Below are positions 37,701-48,396 of a DNA stretch of 64,000 nt, one piece after another. The notes beneath the pieces are model-generated. The model did no database searches. It worked only from the letters and a program-made list of their open reading frames with translations, and was not told where the DNA came from. The DNA comes from Branchiostoma floridae. Taxonomy: Eukaryota; Chordata; Leptocardii; Amphioxiformes; Branchiostomatidae. Position 1 is the first letter of the stretch. Every line of letters starts with the position of its first letter. The stretch lies in the NCBI RefSeq assembly GCF_000003815.2, contig NC_049986.1:11899662-11963661 (forward strand), given 5' to 3'. Position numbers and translations under genes: made by a program.

Positions 37701-40700
37701 GCGTGGACAGCTCACGGGGGTGGGAGAAATGCGCCATGATGGCTAACTGTCGGCCTGACTTCACCACCTTTAAAAGAAGGAGGCCAGACAATTCAGTAAA
37801 GGGCGTTTCGAGTTAACTAAACGGAAGGAAGTGCTGGAGTCATCGGATATTGTCATAGTTTGAGACGAGTCTCCTGACCAAGGAGCTTTTTAAAAAAATT
37901 CCTTCTCCTAACCAAATACGTTTCACAAGATCGATGTACAACACATATTCCACGTGCATGTATAGTAGTGCTAGGACCTATAAATGTCTTTATCATGTTC
38001 AAATGACCAATCGCTTTGAACACGTGACCTGACCAACAAGTGACATCAGCACTAAACCGATCCTGACTGTCCATCATAATTATCAGGTAGACCAACGACA
38101 GAGTGGCTGCATGTCCGTCAAATATTTACAGTTTTGTATGTTTTTTTGTAAGTATGTAACGTTATGTTTTTTATCGCATTTTATGCTTTGAATTGAAGGG
38201 GGTGACCATGTCCATGGGATCCTGTATATTGGTCGTCTTTGGTCTACTTAACCTGCTACTGTCTCACCTCCTCAAATATGCGCAACAAATCGTCAGAGTC
38301 GGAGTCGGTGACGTAACGGTATGGCCAGTACGCCAGGGACTTGGTGCCGATGCGGATGGTGGAGAGGTTATCGAGACACGTGTCCTTCAGCAGCGGGAGG
38401 ATGTAGCCGCCGAGCCGCTGGGCTGACATCACCATCGGGTCTCCTCCCGTCAGGAGCAGGTCACTCACGTGCCGGTTCTGGGGTTTACGTGGAGGAAATA
38501 GTACACATTTACACCGAGTATCAGCAACAAGTCTGATTCTACTGGCCTTGAAATCTCCAGAGTATTGAGCATACAAAGCTTACTTTCCCAAAGTTAAGTA
38601 CCTATAGAAAATTAATGTTACTGGCCATGCTGTGACCGCGCGTACAATGCTATAACATCTCTGACGTCTTCGCTGAAAATAGTACTTGCAATGAATTGTC
38701 GTTTCAAATCAAAGTTGGTTACATCGTAATATATCATTTAAAAAATTCTTACCCGTCGCAAGTACAGTTGCAGCAGTTTGGAGTCGTCAGACTGGAATTG
38801 CTGGGGACTGGAATACACAAATAATATCTAAATATAGTATCTTGATAAGAAATGAAAATCCGTGGACTGCTCTTCTTAGTAGCTGGTCTGCATTTCAACT
38901 TACTGTTATGTATGTTGCTTCGTTTTTTCTACAGTCTCCGTCTTATGTCCCAATATAAGATGGTAACGTACTAAAACTACTCTGGTTGAAAACGAACATA
39001 TTGTAAACATTGGTATTCCTTCCCCAATATCTGCTTGGAATTTAGCTCGAGCTTCTAAGACCTACATCACATTTTCTACCCGGGGCCCGGCCGGGTTGTT
39101 TCCGGCAACGAAAAATTAGTGTGAATAAATGTGCACAAGGCATGCTGTTGAACTATTTTTGATCCGTTTTGTGTTTTTGTTGTTTTTTATATCATAATTA
39201 TCGTTCCCGAAAGCTGCCTGGCCGGACCCCATTGTGGAAACCTGACGTTAACCTGACGTTTACCTGCCGACAGACGTGAACTGCGCCCATCGGAAACAGT
39301 AGGTGCAGTAGGCGTGACAGAACTGCCCCTCGGCCGGGAAGAACAGGACGGTTTCCCGGTACTTGTGCTGCAGGCCCGGCAGAGGGTGCCCGTCCACCCT
39401 GGGCACGTTCATCGTCTTCTGCTGGGCGGGGTGCGGGTTCATCTCCTTCCGTATCACCTCGGCTTCCCGCTGGAGTACCGTACGGGGAGCGTTGTTCTTC
39501 ATCAACCTACAACAGGAACAACCCAACAACCCTTATTGAGCGGGGGTTTTCTGTGATGTTTTTTTTATCGGAACAGACTGATTTGGTGTTAACCGTCATC
39601 ATTTTGTCTTTTTTTGTCCCCTTAACTCTAGATTAGATAAAAGATAAGTGCAATAACTTTAAACTACAAGCCAAGACTCGCGCTAAGATTCATCCAAGGC
39701 AATATGATATTTACGTCGACAAGCGATTTTCACCATATCCCGACTCCTTCCTACGCAATGTTACACGAGCATTACAAACGTTTATACAAAACTACTTCTT
39801 CTTACTTCATACAATATTTATCACCACATTTCTTTTAAAAGTCAACAAATACGCCTACCACCTCTGTGTATCCCAGGCGAAAATACACTGTAGAGTACAA
39901 CCTGTACTGTTGTATACATTACAAGCGCTTCATTTTCGACTTAAGCGTTCTTACGTTGGCCATTGTGGCGTGTTTCGCTGGTACACCATGTTCTTCTACT
40001 TCGGTTATCCACAATGGACTTCATTCAATGCCTTCGAGAATAAAACTAAAAGATGCTTGTCTAATCTCCAAGCTGTTGTTGGGAGGGAAGACCGCAATGT
40101 ACCCTGAATGCATAGTATTTGCTGACTCGAGGAGAGCAGTATCAGTCGAATGACGTTCCGGTCTTTCCTCCCAACATCTCCTCGACGGTTGAGCTTAACG
40201 AGAGCGAGTATAATAAAGAAAACGTGAACCCCCGCTAAAACAATGACGGTGAACACCAAATCTAGTCTCTTCCTACAACATGGTGTACAAGAACCGTTAC
40301 ACTTATACATTGCAAAGATGTATGGACAGAATGGAAACATCTTACTGCTTGAAGACAGCTTTCAGCTGGCATCAGGGATCCACCGAACAGCTTTCCCCGG
40401 CTGTAAGGTGTCGGCTCCCATACTGCAAACATACCAGGAAGTAACCCACACCGTAACATCACACTTCGCGCTGCACAAGGCAAGAGCGAAAACGCAAACA
40501 CACAGAACAAAACCTCATAGTGCCTGACTACAAGCTAGTTCTGACGCCTAGAGGGGCTGATTTTCACCACGTGTCTATTATCGGTCAATCTACAGCCTCA
40601 CTTCTGATATCTGATAGGGCGTTTGCACATGACGTAACGTCCTCTAAATAACTACCGTCGCCATCTTGGTGGGTGGATAGATCCAAGATGGCGACCCAGA

Positions 40701-43700
40701 CAATGATTCCCGCTAGAGAGTCCTTCGTAGCCCGGTATCGAAGAAATCACGCGGGCATTTTTAGGAAAATGGTAATCATTATTATGGAGTATTTCTCGCA
40801 GAATGACGTAGCAAATGTCTTTGACCATCAAAATGGTAGACGTAGTCATGTGTGCGTGATTGCAAATACCCTATGTGAACTATCATTCCACATTTCTTTT
40901 AAAAGTCAATAAATATGCCTATCATTATTATGGAGTATTTCTCGCAGAATGACTATTCATTGCGTCATGAGCTTTCGATTGTTCTCAACATTTCTTAATC
41001 GCAATTCGTGACGGCGTCGGTGAATGGTGTGGAAGAGTTTGTTGGTTATTATTAGTGCAGCCAAACTTTATGAATCACAAATATGGTACATTAACAGTGA
41101 TATATCAACAGGTGGGTGGTATTCAACCCCTCTAAGGCTTGGCGAGTATCGTCTTGACGCCCCTGTCACACAGCAGGAAAACCTATCAATCGCCAAGTCT
41201 TTGAGCTCTAAATTTTCGTCAGCAATTAATACGTAACAAAGTGAGTTTACGGTAAGGTGACAGATTTGGGCCCCCTCCGTTACTGTGTTCTTTCCTTCGT
41301 CACACGATTAAGAGATCGGTGGGTGTCCGGAGGCCCGCAAGCCCTGTCAAATGCAATGGGATTTTCAGGTGAAAAATACGCTTGAGTCTTTGTTAATTTT
41401 CAAATTCGGCGATCTTTAGACGATCAATAAATACGGCCGAAGCTCGCCGACTGTGTGGCAGGGGCTTTACCGCGAAAGGATAGGATTGAACTAGTTACAT
41501 CCGTACCCGCAATGGAAAGCATCCGCAATGCAAAGCGGGGAATCTTTGGCGATTCGGGCCGATGTTGTAAGGGACAAAAATTATATTGAACTTAACACAG
41601 ACATCGTGGTTGACTTGTGGTACTTTTCCTTCAAACTTCATTCACGCTAAGTTGATTTCATGCCTGAAAAAAATGTATATCAGATTTCGAATACTTATGG
41701 ATTACAAAAGCCTTGCGTCGCGTCAAAAAGTTTGCCATTTGGCCTTCCCATACTTTTAAACAGTCAAAATAAGATGGAATCAAGTAAAACAGTCAAGCTT
41801 TTCGTACGTTACTTAGTTACGTAAGAATATGAACGAAAGTCGTCAAAAATAGAAAAAAGAACAAGGTCAAATATACCTAAATCAGTTCGTAAACGATAAC
41901 TGTTTCGTCTCAGCAATCGTAAAAGTTGCTTTACTGGAGAGGAGTAGAGTTCTTCGGCACTGGTACTTATTCCGAAAAAGACATACTACGTAGTGCGTAC
42001 TTATTTAATATAACTGTCAGAGAGAGCTATTTAACAACTAAGTCCAAATTCTGCATTTGACACAACCATAAACAAACCTATATTTGTTGCATACAAAGCA
42101 GAGTAATGTAACATAGAAACACAACTCACTTGCTGATTCGCTCCAGTGCTTCAGGCTTGAGCATGCCGGGTTGTGGGAACGTCAGTTGGAAGATGGGGTC
42201 CTCGGGCACGTTGGACCAGTCGATCAGCTCCTGCACCACGTAGTTGTTGGTGCGCATGGGCAGGACGGTGGCGGCGGCGATGTACGGGGTGGGGTCCAGG
42301 TCTTTGGCAGCCTCCGGGAGGTACGTGTTCAGCACTGACGGGATCTGCGGGGTCGGGGATGTCACAGTAAATATGTTCAGTACCCGTGTTGTGCAAGTTG
42401 TTCTTGCATTAAAGATCGCTACTTTTGGACGCTTTCTTAAATTTTTACGGCCATCTAAAACCTGTGTTTCATGTGTGACCGGTTCACTATCATTTTGCCA
42501 GTCCAGCGAGAAGTAGAAGTCCGCAGTCGAGTCTAAGCGTGTTTTCGGTACAATGGCGATATAACCTGTGCTAGCGCTAGTGAAGCCCCCCCCCCCCCCT
42601 CCCCCTACGAACTCCACACTGTAACGTTACTGTCGGTCATGAAGACCACAGAAAATGGTTCGGCCGTTCCTATTTTATTCCCGTGAAAAGTACACCTATT
42701 GACTGCATTACAAATAGTCAGTGGGCTTGCGGGATGATCTAAAGAACCCATTTGTGAGTTCGATAGCTAACCATTCAGACGTGTTATACCTGCGCTACTG
42801 AACAATATGAATGGCCCTACTGCTACGGAAAACCAAGGACGTATACAACGTTCTTGGGAAGACCATGTTCTGTCGACATGTCGTAGATAAGACCTCATTG
42901 GTAAAACATATGATATAGTCTACATTAGAGTAGAACTGAACCGCAGGCAAAATGAACAAACAACATAATGGAACATGGCGTTATGGCATAAACAGCTCCA
43001 TAGAAACACGAAAAGGGCCGTAATTACAGTCTGCATAATTACAGCTTTTGTAGCGGACAATGTAGCTATTGTGCTGGGAGCCTGATGCCCCCGGGCTGTT
43101 GATAACGTCCTTGATTCACTGTAGTCATTCTGGTGTGTAATCTCCAAGCAGATGTTGGAAGGTGAAATCGTTACATTTTCTGCCCGCCTTGTTTTCTGGC
43201 ACTTGCATGATCTAGGAAATGTGTGAAAACATACTAGTACTCTCCAAGCTGAAGTTACATGGGAAAATTGTGACCTTTTCATTATATGCCGCCTTTTTCT
43301 GTCAGCTAACCCCACTGCTGACAGAAAAAGACGACATATGCATGATAAAACGGTCACGATTTCCCCTATCGACCTCTGCTTGGAGAGTATAAAAACGAGG
43401 GCATTTTCTTTAATTACAACGGAGGAACTAGCCCCTTGCGCTCGACCGATTCTGTGGAATGTGGAACGCCTGGAAGGGGCATACCAAAATAAATACCGGA
43501 CCAACGCTACCAAGTGACCACTTGTATACAAGACTGGTGTCGCTGTTTTCAGCAAAGAACTGTGTCCAGATCGATGCGTGCGACAAATTAGGTTTAACTA
43601 AACTAGGTCAAGTAGCTCAAGTTTCAGAAATGAGAATGGTGACAAGAAACCAGGTCGAGCAACTGAATTCCGAGCAACTGACTGTGCAATTGGCTTCTAC

Positions 43701-43967
43701 TGTATTGACCGTTGTAAAACCTTATCCAAATCAGCCTTACAGCATAGCACAAAGTATTTTAATGTTATATATATATTAAAAAATACATGAACGTACCAAG
43801 CTTCGTGTGTAGAGCCGAAGGCGGTTGTGGTTCCGCATGGTTGGGTAGACGGTGGGCTCGAAGTCATCCTCTGTCTTCTCGGAGACGGACGTTAGAGTAC
43901 TCTTCGCCCGTCTGACGGACCGGGGACGGATCCTCAAGAGATAGGCAGATAGAGGCGACCGGAGCAT
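34722..43967 (-). CDS. Radical-SAM protein of the lysine 2,3-aminomutase (KamA) family
   Basis: Eight exons in order: 43797-43967, 42130-42344, 39264-39506, 38753-38807, 38268-38477, 37510-37767, 36872-37039, 34722-34940; 1539 bases, 512 residues. Residues 1-30 (MLRSPLSAYLLRIRPRSVRR) are Arg/Ser-rich without acids, like a mitochondrial presequence. GQFCHAYCTYCFRWAQ carries the CxxxCxxC iron-sulfur motif (Cys192, 196, 199) that cleaves S-adenosylmethionine. LLLTGGDPM (about 236-243) is the SAM-binding GGD/GGE strand. AHFSHPREL (310-318) and LGVIPYYMF also match KamA-type folds. The Gly-rich PLP-lysine loop of the clostridial enzyme is not seen; ATPGK (Lys419) stands there. Known relatives isomerise alpha- to beta-amino acids (KamA, EpmB, glutamate mutase); this substrate is unknown. 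Spliced introns and animal neighbours argue against contamination. Confidence 0.88.
35481..36786. mobile_element. Foldback-type element with long inverted arms around an assembly gap
   Basis: The left arm (from 35481, CACCCCGACCAATCG) and the right arm (36548-36786, read in reverse) are inverted copies for at least 220 bases, with indels. AAGGT flanks both sides (35476-35480, 36787-36791), a possible 5-base target duplication. The middle contains the N gap 36120-36547. It lies in the last intron of the KamA-like gene. No transposase is visible. Confidence 0.75.
36120..36547. other. Assembly gap (428 N)
   Basis: N run inside the foldback element; sequence just right of it is rich in homopolymers and may be of lower quality. 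Confidence 1.
37471..37518. repeat. 24-base tandem duplication across a splice donor
   Basis: Two identical copies (37471-37494, 37495-37518). Each contains the CACTACTTCGAG|GTAGCG exon-intron boundary of the KamA-like exon 37510-37767 on the - strand. Confidence 0.95.
39055..39250. mobile_element. MITE-like element, GGGGCCCGG family, copy 2 (diverged)
   Basis: CATCACATTTTCTACCCGGG at the left, TGCCTGGCCGGACCCC and a degraded inverted end at the right, with the same interior order (GAAAAATTA, TTTTATATCAT, CCCGAAAGCTGCC) as copy 1. It ends close to KamA-like exon 39264-39506. Confidence 0.75.
40065..40190. repeat. Hairpin with 17-base arms
   Basis: Arms 40078-40094 and 40159-40175 (GTTGGGAGG[G/A]AAGACCG, one mismatch) are inverted around a 64-base loop. 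The left flank ATCTCCAAGCTG resembles the CTCCAAGC element ends. It lies in a KamA-like intron. Confidence 0.65.
40657..40695. repeat. Inverted pair of AAGATGGCG motifs
   Basis: Perfect 13-base arms GTCGCCATCTTGG (40657-40669) and CCAAGATGGCGAC (40683-40695) with a 13-base loop. The core AAGATGGCG matches YY1 consensus. It is intronic in the KamA-like gene, so it could be an element end or an internal regulatory site. Confidence 0.6.
43238..43389. mobile_element. Short inverted-repeat element, CTCTCCAAGC family
   Basis: TACTCTCCAAGCTGAAG at the left and CTCTGCTTGGAGAGTA at the right. Nested inverted interior segments (AAATTGTGACC/GGTCACGATTT and TTTTTCTGTCAG/CTGACAGAAAAA) make nearly the whole element foldable. 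Same ends as the 58841-58945 copy. It lies in the first intron of the KamA-like gene. Confidence 0.8.
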
Positions 43968-44132
43968 CTTTTCTAGTTCTTTTCTAGGCCTGCAGCAAGT
44001 TTAAACAAAACAAGAGTTCCTAACTGTGTCGAACCAGAACTGTGTACCTTACTTTAGACCTTAGACCCTCCCGCAACACTGTTGCATTGCTCGACTGTGT
44101 ACACCACTTGAATACTAGTAACCGGTCGCAAG

Positions 44133-44220
44133 TAGCCTGGATTCCATACCCCAACCTCAAGATATATCTTTCGTGCACGATAGATACTTGACATCGGGCT
44201 GGGGTTTGGTAACCAGGCTA
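44133..44220. repeat. TAGCCTGG hairpin element
   Basis: The left end TAGCCTGGATTCCATACCCC and the right end GGGGTTTGGTAACCAGGCTA are imperfect inverted copies, and the arms meet at GCACGA/TCGTGC. It is probably a tiny MITE. Confidence 0.7.
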
Positions 44221-44704
44221 GGTCGCAAGATGTCGAACCCTGGGAAACCGACTTCAAACAAACTTTTACTTTTAGGCAGGTCTTCCCGATGACCCTATTA
44301 GGCCCCGTTCTCACACAAAAAATCAACAACAAGCGGATTAAACATCGAAACCGATTAAAATACAAGGATCCGAATCGATTTTTGCAGCTAAGGCAGCACC
44401 GGCAGAGAATCTGTTCGGCGGCCAAGGTAGGTCTTCCCGGCTAAAAGTCTGGTTCCCAGAACACCCTCCTCCGTTGTCGTTACACAATGTTACAATCAAT
44501 GAATCATGCTCCTCGCTACAAGAATTGAAGGAGGGCCGCAATTTCAATGTCTAATCAGAATGTGTATTACAAGAGTGTCTACAGTCAACAACAACTTTTA
44601 TGTTCCAAGCAGAAGTTTCCATGCGGCGTGTAGTCGTGGCCGCGATCTTTTTGGGAGGCAAAAGAGAAAAAAAAAATCGCGCCCCGACCGAAACCTCTGC
44701 TTGA

Positions 44705-44730
44705 CCAAGGAGGTTATATAACCTCCTTGG
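44705..44730. repeat. 26-base perfect palindrome
   Basis: CCAAGGAGGTTAT is followed directly by its exact reverse complement. Half-sites CCAAGGAGG or CCTCCTTGG recur at about 29151, 48740, 57872 and 59117, suggesting the end sequence of a dispersed element. Confidence 0.85.
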
Positions 44731-47454
44731 CTTGACGAAAAACAACTTTGACCTACATCCCTATTGAGATCCCATGCGGGTCAGCATAGTATGATCCCCA
44801 TAAGCTGATAACAGCGTTAGATCTGAAGGGTTTAGTTGCCACGACGACGTGTTCGGTTTCATTGATTATCGACATTATCTCAAAGACACCAAGAAAACCG
44901 AGTTCATTATAATGCTAGCCAATCAGGGATGTTTTATCAGTGTTTGATTGGTTGATTACAGACAAAACGTTCTGTAGCTTGGAATATCCACCGTGGAAAT
45001 TGATAGCAATGACACGAATGTACATAATCAGCAAAAGCTGTTGAGGTTATTACAGGCTACCGAGCGGCATCACTGCCAGGTAAAACGCTACTGGTGGGAC
45101 CGGTTTCCGCCTCAGGCGATCGGGCTTGCCATTCTTCGAGCGCCGATTACTCAACGATAACATCTAAAGTTAGATACGTCCTGTATTTCAGATCAGTATT
45201 GAGGAGTATAATAAGCTTGAGTTGAAGATTTTCGTATCAGAAGAGGTTGAGGTTTTTAATAGCTGCATGAAGATGCACGGGGCCGTGCTTGCTCTATGTG
45301 TTCTTTTCGTAATCAAATTCTCGGAAGGGCCGTGAAACAATGCAGTTCTTTGTGCGCTGGCCGTCACAATGGGTATAATTACACGAACATGCCTCGGGCC
45401 TTCTGCACAACGGCAACAGACTGTGTTACTAATGGCCAGTACAGCATGCAATAGCAGCGGGACCAACCTTGTAACATTAACAATTTCTAATCTCCAAGCT
45501 CCGGTAGCCAAACACACTCCTAGGCCAGCTTTTGTTACTATCTTAGGATACCGTATGATCTGCTTGAAGATTGATAATTTCTTGATCACGGGAAAAACAC
45601 CCTGGTGTCAATGATTCTCTCCCTCTCACTTATAAACAATTGAATGAAAACAGCTTGGGGCAAGCCAGAATCTGACCGCCCGCGTTTTCCAGCCCTAAAC
45701 AGACCTACTGAAATTATGAATGGGAGCTGTCCCGCGTGAATACAAATTTAATTCTTGAAAGCCCTTATTTAAACTCCTTGATTCAATTCAATGAGGAACA
45801 GGGAGGAACGCGGTATCCCACGACGCCATTTGAAAATTCTTGTGTTTTCCTTGCAGTTTTTCCTAACTATGTCCAATCTTAAGAGTTAGGGAAGACCGTA
45901 GCAATTTTCCGACAATGGATCCGGGACGATTCTGACTCTCTGTTACCCTCCGTTATCAAGGAGGTGCTGTTACCAGTGAGATTCTTGTATATTCATCACA
46001 GTCGACACCAATTAGCAGCGTTCGCCTGCTGCGTGCATATTCATGTACACTGTTACACATAAATATATACAAAGCGTGTTATTATCTACATCTAAATCTA
46101 TTCACGTGCAACGGACTAAACTTCTGGTTCAGTGCATAAGGACAATAAATCGATCACAAGGACGGCCTCTCAGTTGACTATAATTTATAAACCGCCACCG
46201 TGCCCCACACATTCCGGGCAGCTGTCTGGGGGAGTACTAGTTAGTATGTGTTGACATGGCCCGATCTCAGACATGTCAGAGCCCCAACCATAACAGCGGC
46301 TCAGGAGGATGGGTCAGGTTACTGAGGGGCACTGCAAGTCGGCGGGGTTGGCCCCTCTGCCACTCGAATGATCTTCAAGGCCAGGCAACACTCAATCAAC
46401 AGGCTTCCTCACTACACACAAACGGTTAACGCGGTTTATGGGACAGAAATTATAGCACAGACCAAACTACAGTATGCCCACTATCAGTAGTGTTTGTTTG
46501 GACGACCAAAGACGCATCTTCAAGTTAATTCAGTGAACCGGAAATCTCTTGGCGTGGGTATTCAGACTCCAAAGGGTCTCTGAATATTCAAATCTACCGT
46601 ATTGTGAACAAAAACTACATCAGCTGGCGACAGACGTATCTGCACACTATCATCAGGAGTATGTGTAGAGAATGGCTTACCGTGGGCTGTGAAGGTAGAG
46701 CTGACAGGAGTTTCTTGTGAACGGACTGGACGTGCCGCATACCAGGCCAAGTCAGCACGTTCTCAGTCTCGTGCCCGCCCCGCCCCTGGTCTCCAGACGA
46801 GATGTCCCGGATGTAGGGTCATCTGGGGTTCCTTATCCAGGTTACCAAACTTCCCTGTGGTCACCATGCCAACTTCCGATGCCGCCAAACTTTACACAAC
46901 CAGGCCACACTGTCCTACTTCTTACAAATCGTACTAGCGACTTATGAATTCATATTCAAGGCAGCGTCTTTTCCCATGCCATTCAGAAACTAGACCTTAA
47001 TACTGTATAATATATTTACTAGCGACCTCCTTGCTTGCATTTAATAGTTTTTGACCTTTAAGAAAAGAGCATTTGTTACACACAAAAAGTGACAAAACAA
47101 TATGTCATTCAGTAAAATGTATGTTTCTGCCAGGCGATGACATTAAATGCGTTTAACGTTACATAGCAAACTAACCAATCAGCACACACACATCTGGAAA
47201 GTTTTACTACAATAGACACAATAGGTTGGCCTATATTGGAGTGGGCGGCATCTGGGACTGCACACTGTTTAATAAATACTGTACCTCTCCTAAAAGCTAA
47301 GGATATTAAATATATTCAATTAGGGAAAAATGACAGCCATGAACATCAAATCCAACTTATATCCCTTTGTCATTTTAATATCTGCAAGGGTATACTAGTA
47401 TAAAAAGTGTAACAGTGGGGTTTAAGCACTGCCAAACTGACCGCGCCAACGGCT

Positions 47455-47527
47455 CTAGAGCTTTTGGTGTTGTGGTTTGCACGTTGGATTTGTAATCCGC
47501 CGACCCGGGTTCGATCCCCAGTGTCGA
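47455..47527 (+). pseudogene. tRNA-like sequence (degenerate)
   Basis: A-box-like TGGTTTGCACG (47473-47483) and B box GGTTCGATCCC (47508-47518) are correctly spaced. A loop TTTGTAA would give anticodon TGT (Thr). The acceptor ends do not pair and the T stem has a mismatch, so it is probably a tRNA-derived relic. Confidence 0.45.
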
Positions 47528-47581
47528 CATGTTTGTTTCTGCTTCTGTTCTTACTCGCCCCCCTCTGAATACTTACATTGG

Positions 47582-47653
47582 TTCCCACAGCGGGAATCGA
47601 ACCCGGGCCTTGGCAGTGAGAGCGCCAAATCCTAACCACTACACCATATGGGT
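47582..47653 (-). tRNA. tRNA-Glu(CTC)-like gene or pseudogene
   Basis: Read on the - strand it is 72 bases including the discriminator, as in animal tRNA-Glu. TGGTGTAGTGGTTAGGAT is the D arm, the loop CTCTCAC gives anticodon CTC, and GGTTCGATTCC is the T loop/B box. Acceptor pairs 2-7 form, but pair 1-72 is A-A and the first T-stem pair is C-C. No TTTT terminator lies directly downstream. It may be a decayed gene or part of a SINE. Confidence 0.6.
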
Positions 47654-48396
47654 TACAAAAGCATGATAATGTTTCTTACATCAAAATTGGAGCTCCACTT
47701 AAAAAATACAACCAGGAACACCTTTTATCACAATTAAAATGTAAAAAACACAAAACTTTACAACATCTCATCATTATGGAAGTCCTTTCTGGCATGAACA
47801 TAGCAGAGCTGGAGGCTATGCTATATAAAAGTCAGGTGTTTACATATCCTAAATACCAGACTAATTTAGCTGTGGGCCAGTCAGTTGGTATGTCCCTGGC
47901 CTGACTGGGTTGAAGCTGTGTTGGCTTTATAGGTAACCTTCTTTGGTGTTTGTATATGCTCCAGTCACTGCACCAGACAGGTTCAAGTGGTCTTTTTATG
48001 TTTACAGAAGTCAACAGAATTAGACAGAAATACCATTGGTACATAAATAAAAGTGAGATGTATAGCAACAAATGACAAAATTCTTTTGATCTATCCAAAC
48101 AGGATGATGCTAACCCTAGTAAAACTTTGTACAGTATGATACAAGTCATAAAATCTCATACAATGATTAACCAAAGTCAAAGCAATCTATTCTTGAAGTA
48201 CACTAATAAAGAAGACTTCAAATATTGCTTTTTGACTTTTATTGATTCCAATAGAAGGAGGCAAAGCAAATAAATACAGGAAGTTGCTACAATAGTGTGG
48301 CTATTTATGAGTTGGTAATATCTCTTTGAAGTTGGGCACCCTCTTTTTGCCACTCTGTGTATTGTATTTACACTAGATTACAGAAGGTACAGCATT

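Larger units (their letters stand above)
43968..48396. other. Intergenic region between the KamA-like gene and KICS2
   Basis: About 4.4 kb without a supported coding exon. It contains a hairpin at 44133-44220, a 26-base perfect palindrome at 44705-44730, tRNA-like sequences at 47455-47653, the presumed promoter of the KamA-like gene near 43970-44700, and the KICS2 3' UTR with a candidate - strand AATAAA at 48238-48243. Short open frames here lack splice context or recognisable domains. Confidence 0.6.

Noticed and set aside
42920..43555. 211-codon - strand open frame in a KamA-like intron
   Set aside because: It overlaps the hairpin element at 43238-43389, has no recognisable domain, and the KamA-like exons splice cleanly past it.
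34722..43967. Bacterial contamination explaining the KamA-like gene
   Set aside because: Seven phase-consistent GT-AG introns, intronic amphioxus-type MITEs shared with neighbouring genes, and flanking animal genes on the same contig argue against it, although the N gap at 32650 leaves the left join less certain.
45188..45589. 133-codon - strand open frame in the intergenic region
   Set aside because: No domain, no splice context, and average intergenic composition; an overlapping + frame is equally long.
46562..46947. Overlapping short open frames in a GC-richer patch
   Set aside because: Neither strand gives a recognisable protein or consistent exon boundaries; left as unassigned intergenic sequence.
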